Of a DNA stretch of 10,269 nucleotides, positions 6,247 to 10,269 are shown piece by piece. This stretch comes from Planctomycetales bacterium (lineage in GTDB: Bacteria > Planctomycetota > Planctomycetia > Gemmatales > Gemmataceae). Below the pieces are notes generated by a model. It was not told the origin of the DNA. It searched no databases and saw only the letters and a list, made by a program, of their open reading frames with translations. Made by a program: the position numbers and the translations under genes. The first letter of the stretch is position 1. Every line of letters begins with the position of its first letter. The DNA lies in assembly GCA_020054355.1 (NCBI GenBank), contig JAGVLI010000391.1, positions 1 through 10,269 of the forward strand, read 5' to 3'.

Positions 6247-7110
6247 CTAAACGGCCACGGTTTTCTTGCCCTTCACGGAGCCGTCGGTCTTGACCGTTTC
6301 CGCCGGCCATTCCTGCCAGCGGTTGCTTTGCCGCCAGAACGCCAGCGGGTTGTCGTAGACCAGCTTTTTGATCGACGCTTCCGGATGGCCGCGGCGCTTC
6401 ATCTCCTGAATCAGTTCCGGCACCGCCAGCGGATCGGACTTGCCCCAGTCGCCCGCCGAGTTGGCCATGATGCGCTCCGTGCCGACCATCTCGATGATGT
6501 CGGCGGCCCGCGCCGGCGTGCATTTGGTCGTCGGGTAAAGCGTCATCGCGCACCAGAAGCCGTTGTCGAGCGCGTGGCGGACGGTGTGCTCTTCCACGTG
6601 GTCGATCAGCACTCGCTCCGGCCGCACCCGGCTGTCGCCCTTGAGCATGTCGATAATCATGCGGGTGCCCATGTACTTGTCTTCCAGGTGCGGCGTGTGA
6701 ATCAGGATCAACTCGTTGGTCTTCATCGCCAGATCGACGTGTTCCTGGAAGATGGTCGATTCGTTCTTCGTGTTCTTGTTCAGGCCGATCTCGCCGATGC
6801 CGAGCACTCCGGGCTTATTCAGGAACTCCGGGATCATGGCGATGACTTCGCGGGACAGCGTCACGTTCTCCGCTTCCTTGGCGTTGATGCACAGCCAGGA
6901 GTAGTGCTTGATGTTGAACTGGGCGGCGCGCTTCGGTTCGACCTCGGTCAGGTGGCGGAAGTAGTCGCGAAAGCCTTCGACGCTGCCGCGGTCGAAGCCG
7001 GCCCAGAAGGCCGGTTCGCTGATGGCCGCACAGCCGCACTGGGCCATGCGGTGATAGTCGTCGGTGACGCGGGAGATCATGTGGATGTGAGGGTCGATGT
7101 AGGCTGACAT
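6247..7110 (-). CDS. TatD-superfamily metal-dependent hydrolase, EboB-like
   Basis: A 287-residue TIM-barrel amidohydrolase with all expected metal ligands: IDPHIHM (H8, H10), VLGIGEIGLN (102-111; E107), LILIHTPH (134-141; H138), VLIDHVEEHTV (167-177; H171) and NSAGDWGKSDPLAVPEL (217-233; D221). The combination of the DPHIHM start, SEPAFWAGFD (31-40), the HY-S-W-L-C-I-N-A-K-E-A block and SAGDWGKSDP resembles, as I recall, the EboB protein of the eboABCDEF cluster more than housekeeping TatD nuclease. In cyanobacteria Ebo proteins take part in scytonemin precursor transport; other roles are unknown. No other ebo genes are in the window. AAGGAG nine bases upstream supports the ATG at 7110. The last 25 residues (after FWRQSNRW) are a lysine-rich tail. 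The hydrolase family call is firm; the EboB assignment is from memory of the family pattern. Confidence 0.9.
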   Translation of the reverse strand: MSAYIDPHIHMISRVTDDYHRMAQCGCAAISEPAFWAGFDRGSVEGFRDYFRHLTEVEPKRAAQFNIKHYSWLCINAKEAENVTLSREVIAMIPEFLNKPGVLGIGEIGLNKNTKNESTIFQEHVDLAMKTNELILIHTPHLEDKYMGTRMIIDMLKGDSRVRPERVLIDHVEEHTVRHALDNGFWCAMTLYPTTKCTPARAADIIEMVGTERIMANSAGDWGKSDPLAVPELIQEMKRRGHPEASIKKLVYDNPLAFWRQSNRWQEWPAETVKTDGSVKGKKTVAV

Positions 7111-7158
7111 TCGTTCTAGCTCCTTGCGAAAAAGCGCCTGACATTCCGCAGCGCCACC

Positions 7159-7650
7159 CTATTCAGGATGGTCGATAATGCATTTACAGAAAAGGTCTTG
7201 CAGAAAAGCCAAAGCAGCAGGGTTTGCTTGGACGGCATCCCAATCGAGGAAGAGAGCTTCCGCCCGCATCACCTCGGTATCAGCTTGTACGTGCGTCACG
7301 GTATCGCCCAGGTGGTAATCGGCTCGATGACGGGCGGTTTGGAGTGCGACGAAATCGAAGGCGATTTGACGGACCTGCGGGGGCACCGCCTGGCCGAGCT
7401 TGTTGGTCTGCTTGCTGACGTAGCTTTTGCATAAGTCCTTCATCCTGCCGTGAACGAATGACCTGCCGACCCTTGCCTGGAAATCCACCCCAACGATATA
7501 TCGCGTCACTGTCTCGGAAATCAGCAGGTGGAACACCGCGTAATAGGCGGTCGAAACTGCCCGGCGCAGGTCGGCCTGGATCGGCGCGCCCGGATTCCGG
7601 TCAACGAGATGGCGGGCGAGGTTGAGCAAGTCCTGGTGCATGGGCGGCAT
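7159..7650 (-). CDS. HEPN domain-containing protein
   Basis: A 163-residue helical protein of the HEPN superfamily. Visible signs are the first-helix block ADLRRAVSTAYYAVFHLLI (26-44), a central H-G-R-M-K segment (67-71), and FVALQTARHRADYHLGD (100-116), which holds the R-x(4-6)-H motif as RHRADYH (R107, H113), the catalytic dyad of HEPN ribonucleases. The motif is present, so RNase activity is possible, but many HEPN proteins of this 'AYYAxFH...ADY' group have unproven activity. It follows the unrecognised 303-residue gene by nine bases, so the two form one transcript. GAGG lies three bases before the ATG at 7650; an in-frame ATG at 7641 is an alternative. It ends 48 bases before the start of the TatD-like gene. 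Whether it works as toxin, RNA processor or immunity effector cannot be told. Confidence 0.85.
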   Translation of the reverse strand: MPPMHQDLLNLARHLVDRNPGAPIQADLRRAVSTAYYAVFHLLISETVTRYIVGVDFQARVGRSFVHGRMKDLCKSYVSKQTNKLGQAVPPQVRQIAFDFVALQTARHRADYHLGDTVTHVQADTEVMRAEALFLDWDAVQANPAALAFLQDLFCKCIIDHPE

Positions 7651-7659
7651 CTGCCTCGA

Positions 7660-8571
7660 CTAGCCCGCTTTGTGCTCGACTGCGGCTCGCACGATGATGT
7701 TGGGCCACCGTTGACTGCCGACTTCGTTGAGCGCCGCGTGTATCTTGCTGGTCATCGACGAGGCGAAGCGGCCAAGCTCGCGGCGCGGCAGGCTCTCATC
7801 GTCCACGAAGATGGTCACCAAGACGGAAGGCGTGCCATCGGGGTCGCTCCCTAGTTCATAGTCCCAGTTCAGTGCCCAAGGAGGGAAAGCAACGTTCTTC
7901 AGGGCTTCCTCGACCTGTTTTCCTTCCTGGGGTGAGAACAGGTATGGATCGAGGATTTCGAGGAGCTTCAGAAAAATCGGCCTGGCTTTGTCATACTGAT
8001 CGCCCGTTGCAGGCTTGTTGGGAGGGACGCTCGCGGCAATTTCTCGGAATTCCTTGACAAGCCGCTGGAGTTCCAACTGCCGATCCGCGCCCAGTTCAGG
8101 GAAGTGCGCCGCGTTGAACCCCGCGACCGACTTCGGCGTCAGCCACAAGGCGGCCCGCACCACCATCCGCTTGATCGAGTCCTGATCCAGCGAGGCGCTA
8201 TCGGTGGCCACCCGCGGGTGGACGAAGAGGTTTCTCGCCAGGCGAAAGTTCGTCAGGAAATCCTGCTTCGAGGTCTTGCCCTCGGGGACATCGTGGCGTG
8301 CAATACGCCCCTGATCCACCTGGACTGTCAAGGTAGTTTCCGGGTCGAGCAGGAGCGTGAATTGGGCACCACTCAGAGGCGAATTGTCGGGGTAAACCCA
8401 AGGCGGATACCCGTCCATCTCGGCACGGATGCACAAGCCATCCAGGAAGGAGAACTTCCCCGGATAGCGGCTCCCCTTGTTCGTGAGGAAAGTGACGGGG
8501 AAGGTACCACTACCTTCGCGGTATTGCCCCCTTTCGTCGAACCGTCCCAGGAAATCTTCGATCGCCGACAC
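7660..8571 (-). CDS. unrecognised protein paired with the HEPN gene
   Basis: I do not recognise this protein as a whole. With the GTG at 8571 it has 303 residues; GGAGG seven bases upstream supports this start, and an ATG at 8610 (AAGGAG three bases upstream) would add 13 residues. Residues of roughly 1-160 (mixed, with WVYPDN and a FRLARNLFVHPR helix) match nothing I know. Residues about 165-230 are helical, with a K-A-R-P-I-F-L-K-L-L-E-I-L segment. The last 75 residues start with PPWALNWDYELGSDPDGTPS and go on to VLVTIFVDDE and RWPNIIVRAA; that pattern of 'strand, G-x-D-x-x-G-x-P, strand, D-D/E, helix, strand' recalls a small domain that I have seen encoded beside HEPN genes, here apparently fused to a large N-terminal region. 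No membrane segment or signal peptide. Nine-base gap to the HEPN gene points to a functional pair; a sensor or antitoxin role is inference. Confidence 0.75.
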   Translation of the reverse strand: MSAIEDFLGRFDERGQYREGSGTFPVTFLTNKGSRYPGKFSFLDGLCIRAEMDGYPPWVYPDNSPLSGAQFTLLLDPETTLTVQVDQGRIARHDVPEGKTSKQDFLTNFRLARNLFVHPRVATDSASLDQDSIKRMVVRAALWLTPKSVAGFNAAHFPELGADRQLELQRLVKEFREIAASVPPNKPATGDQYDKARPIFLKLLEILDPYLFSPQEGKQVEEALKNVAFPPWALNWDYELGSDPDGTPSVLVTIFVDDESLPRRELGRFASSMTSKIHAALNEVGSQRWPNIIVRAAVEHKAG

Positions 8572-8578
8572 GACATGT

Positions 8579-8583
8579 CCTCC
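8579..8583 (-). promoter_or_regulatory. ribosome binding site favouring the GTG start at 8571
   Basis: GGAGG on the minus strand lies seven bases before the GTG at 8571. The competing ATG at 8610 has AAGGAG only three bases away, so the GTG is slightly preferred; either may be used. Confidence 0.5.
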
Positions 8584-8683
8584 ACGTCGCTGGACGCTTC
8601 GGGCAACCATCTGCTCCTTACTATCTTATCACCGCGCATGTGGCCTAGCACAACAAACCGGATGCCACGCCGGGCGCTCCGCA

Positions 8684-8763
8684 CTAGCGTCGGTGGGAAA
8701 ATACCGTGATCCGCCCGAATAATCCGTGCGGGTCGATGTAATCCATGAGGGGACTCCTTGCGA
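8684..8763 (-). pseudogene. fragment resembling the 5' end of the TatD/EboB-like gene
   Basis: On the minus strand, TCGCAAGGAG (8763-8754) matches the ribosome-site region of the TatD-like gene (7129-7120) base for base. TACATCGACCCGCAC (8740-8726) matches that gene's codons for Y-I-D-P-H (7101-7087) at 14 of 15 bases. Together with an ATG at 8746 this gives a 20-residue frame, MDYIDPHGLFGRITVFSHRR, ending in TAG at 8684. The start equals the hydrolase start in style (S-A-Y-I-D-P-H); the rest is too short and too different to function. The likeliest reading is a truncated remnant or partial duplication of the hydrolase gene start. The rest of the 8611-8827 gap shows no other convincing gene. 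A chance match cannot be fully excluded without a search. Confidence 0.45.
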
Positions 8764-8796
8764 GGACTGCCCGAGTGGGTCTGGTGGTCAGGATCC

Positions 8797-8802
8797 ATTA
8801 TA
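8797..8802 (-). promoter_or_regulatory. possible -10 element
   Basis: A perfect TATAAT hexamer lies on the minus strand in otherwise GC-rich DNA, about 26 bases after the stop of the zinc-ribbon gene and upstream of the hydrolase-like fragment and the HEPN cassette. No -35 box is seen at 16-18 bases, so this is only a candidate promoter for the downstream genes. Confidence 0.3.
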
Positions 8803-8827
8803 ACTTGCGGCCAGCCAGCCACGAAGC

Positions 8828-9883
8828 TCACGCCTTGCCGACGCGCTTGCGGATGTCGTCCATGCCCTGGGCCAGGACGCCGAGGTATTTCATCAGCCAG
8901 ACCAGGAAGACGATGAAACTGCCGCCGTAGCCGGCATAGAAGAGCATCCGCCCCAGACCGGAAGCCTGGCCGTCACTGAGTAGTACGACGAGGATAAACC
9001 CGCCGACGGTTACGAAGAGGTAACCTAGACCTCCGAGCAGCCAGATAAAGAAACGCATGGCCCTTCCTGGCAGCACTTTGCTGCGGAGAGCGACGCCGAC
9101 ACCGCGCATGTACAGCATCAAGAACAGCAGTCCCGGAAAGAAACCCACAGCAAAGCCGGCCAAACCAACGAGGAAGTACAGGCCGCTCGACAGAAGTGGG
9201 GCCAACCCGGTCAAGCCCAAGCCCGCGATCTGCAATAATTCGGCAGGTATGCAGAGCAAAGCCAGAAACCAGTTGGCGGTACCCTCTGGAATCCAGAGCG
9301 TGCGGATAAAACCGAGCAAGCGGAGTAGTACCCCCAGGCCCATGAAAAACAGGATGACCCCAATGGCGATCATGACATGATGCAACTCGATTCTGACCAG
9401 CATGACGCCGGAACGTGCGGGGGGAGCCGCACCCGCTCCTTGGGCGCCCGCCATTAGTTCTGCCGGAGTCGCCCCGATCATGAACAACAGGCCCGTAACC
9501 AGCAGTGTGATGGTCAGGCCGATGGCGCTGACGCATGTGCCCAGCCAAATGTTGTTCAACCCCCGGGACACCGTGCGCCAGCTCTCTGCCTCATCACTGC
9601 GCGGGTCGATCTGAAGCGGCTCTTCCTCCGGGGCAAGACCTGTGGACGCGCTCAGATCGATGTGGGCGGCCGAGCTGACCAGCTTGCCGCCGCCGCCAAA
9701 GGCGAACGGATCGCCGTCGTTCTCGACTTCGACCTCGGGCTTGCTCTTGCTCTTACTCGGGACCGATTGCTGCGGGATCATGACGCGCGCGTTGCACTTC
9801 GGGCACTTGGATCGTTTGCCGCCAAAATGGTCCGGTACATTGAGCGGCACCTTGCACTCGGGGCAGGAAAAACTGATCGGCAT
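8828..9883 (-). CDS. zinc-ribbon multi-pass membrane protein
   Basis: A 351-residue protein with three parts. Residues 1-36 form a zinc ribbon of the MJ0042/planctomycete type: FSCPECKVPLNVPDHFGGKR (4-23; C7, C10), then CPKCNARVMIP (27-37; C27, C30). Residues about 38-110 are a low-complexity acidic and Ser/Lys linker. From 111 on there are about seven hydrophobic helices, separated by a short Ala/Gly/Pro-rich loop near 140-160, ending in a charged tail (MDDIRKRVGKA). This layout is common in planctomycetes; the function is unknown, with protein binding or membrane stress sensing only guesses. The frame is open from a GTG at 9940, but the zinc ribbon begins right after the ATG at 9883 (MPISFSCPEC), which is how such proteins normally start. 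It lies 59 bases after the stop of the upstream HEAT-like gene, suggesting one transcript. Confidence 0.85.
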   Translation of the reverse strand: MPISFSCPECKVPLNVPDHFGGKRSKCPKCNARVMIPQQSVPSKSKSKPEVEVENDGDPFAFGGGGKLVSSAAHIDLSASTGLAPEEEPLQIDPRSDEAESWRTVSRGLNNIWLGTCVSAIGLTITLLVTGLLFMIGATPAELMAGAQGAGAAPPARSGVMLVRIELHHVMIAIGVILFFMGLGVLLRLLGFIRTLWIPEGTANWFLALLCIPAELLQIAGLGLTGLAPLLSSGLYFLVGLAGFAVGFFPGLLFLMLYMRGVGVALRSKVLPGRAMRFFIWLLGGLGYLFVTVGGFILVVLLSDGQASGLGRMLFYAGYGGSFIVFLVWLMKYLGVLAQGMDDIRKRVGKA

Positions 9884-9942
9884 CACTGGGTTTCCGTCGC
9901 GACTGTGAAGCACTCGCCTGGGCATTTGCGGCGAATCCACGA

Positions 9943-10269
9943 CTATTTACGGTCGGCTTCCTCGGTGACTGGAGGCTGGACCTCGACCTTCCATTCCTTC
10001 AGCACGTCGTAGGCGGCTTTGCGGATCGGATAGAACTTGGTCTTGCCGTCGGTCTTGCTTTGCGGGTCTTCCAGCAGCCCTTTCAGCAGGGCGATGTTGC
10101 CGTCGGACTTGAAGAGCTTCAGCGTTTTCGCGCCCTCCAGGCGGAAATCGAGTTCCTTGGCTTTCAGCCAATCTTTCGCGGTCTCTTCCAGCCGGGCGTC
10201 GATGGGCGCCAGCAGCCAGGCCGCATCGCCGTCCGAAAGCTTGCGCACCACCTCGGCGGAGGCCGGCGC
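9943..10269 (-). CDS. HEAT-repeat-like protein, C-terminal part
   Basis: The frame is open from the right window edge to a TAG at 9943, giving the last 108 residues; the start lies outside. The visible part is mostly amphipathic helix: EGAKTLKLFKSDGNIALLKG, then a LLEDPQSK turn, and YPIRKAAYDVLKEWKVEV near the end. The pair 'helix, N/D-x-x-x-L-L, D-P, helix with R-x-A-A-x-x-x-L' is the look of a HEAT repeat, as in scaffold proteins that bind other proteins. A GTG at 10251 could serve as an internal start but has no reason to be preferred over continuing the frame. The C-terminal tail (PPVTEEADRK) is charged. It precedes the zinc-ribbon membrane gene on the same strand by 59 bases. The family call is moderate because only one or two repeat units can be seen. 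Confidence 0.65.
   Translation of the reverse strand, partial: APASAEVVRKLSDGDAAWLLAPIDARLEETAKDWLKAKELDFRLEGAKTLKLFKSDGNIALLKGLLEDPQSKTDGKTKFYPIRKAAYDVLKEWKVEVQPPVTEEADRK

Noticed and set aside
5972..6553. Upstream extension of the ParE/RelE toxin frame
   Set aside because: Only the last 98 residues match the toxin family; the extension mirrors the antitoxin and hydrolase genes in a different frame.
6328..7107. 259-residue plus-strand open frame
   Set aside because: Exact antisense mirror of the TatD-like gene, whose metal ligands are all intact.
8373..8831. 152-residue minus-strand open frame
   Set aside because: Overlaps the unrecognised HEPN partner in another frame, lacks any motif, and consists partly of the intergenic gap.
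1..10269. tRNA genes, CRISPR arrays, insertion-sequence ends, integrase genes
   Set aside because: No cloverleaf-type sequence, no regularly spaced repeats and no transposase or recombinase motif were seen on either strand.

Overview
This is a GC-rich bacterial chromosomal segment that most resembles a planctomycete (Gemmatales or Pirellulales type). The hints are a zinc-ribbon protein with a polytopic membrane domain, a Uma2-type nuclease, an EboB-like hydrolase, and many small toxin-antitoxin or HEPN-type modules scattered among housekeeping genes. The lineage is inferred from gene style; no marker gene was searched. I see no rRNA, tRNA, CRISPR array, integrase or transposase.

Layout, left to right. 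(a) 1-911, minus strand: the N-terminal part of a LON substrate-binding-domain protein (it runs off the left edge), preceded by a DUF309 gene. (b) 1029-1831, plus strand: an overlapping pair of a small DUF5678-like protein and a retropepsin-like aspartic protease. These are the only plus-strand genes and share a divergent intergenic region with the DUF309 gene. (c) 1833-4594, minus strand: an ArnT-like GT39 glycosyltransferase and, upstream of it, tsaD, the essential tRNA t6A synthesis gene. (d) 4625-6198, minus strand: a HicB-like orphan antitoxin, a GC-rich nested inverted repeat, a Uma2-family nuclease, and a ParE/RelE-type toxin with its antitoxin joined by an ATGA overlap. (e) 6247-7110, minus strand: a TatD/EboB-like metal hydrolase. 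(f) 7159-8571, minus strand: a HEPN-domain protein with an unrecognised partner of about 300 residues. (g) 8684-8763: a short fragment that looks like a second copy of the 5' end of the TatD-like gene. (h) 8828-10269, minus strand: a zinc-ribbon/multi-pass membrane protein and the C-terminal part of a HEAT-repeat-like protein (it runs off the right edge).

Apart from tsaD and the glycosyltransferase, the central 4.6-8.8 kb is accessory in character: three small modules of toxin/antitoxin or HEPN type, a nuclease, a palindromic repeat and a duplicated gene start. The best candidates for something little described are the HEPN plus partner cassette, which lies between two copies of the same gene start, and the overlapping DUF5678-like/retropepsin pair. 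Every functional call comes from reading motifs by eye; no database search was run.
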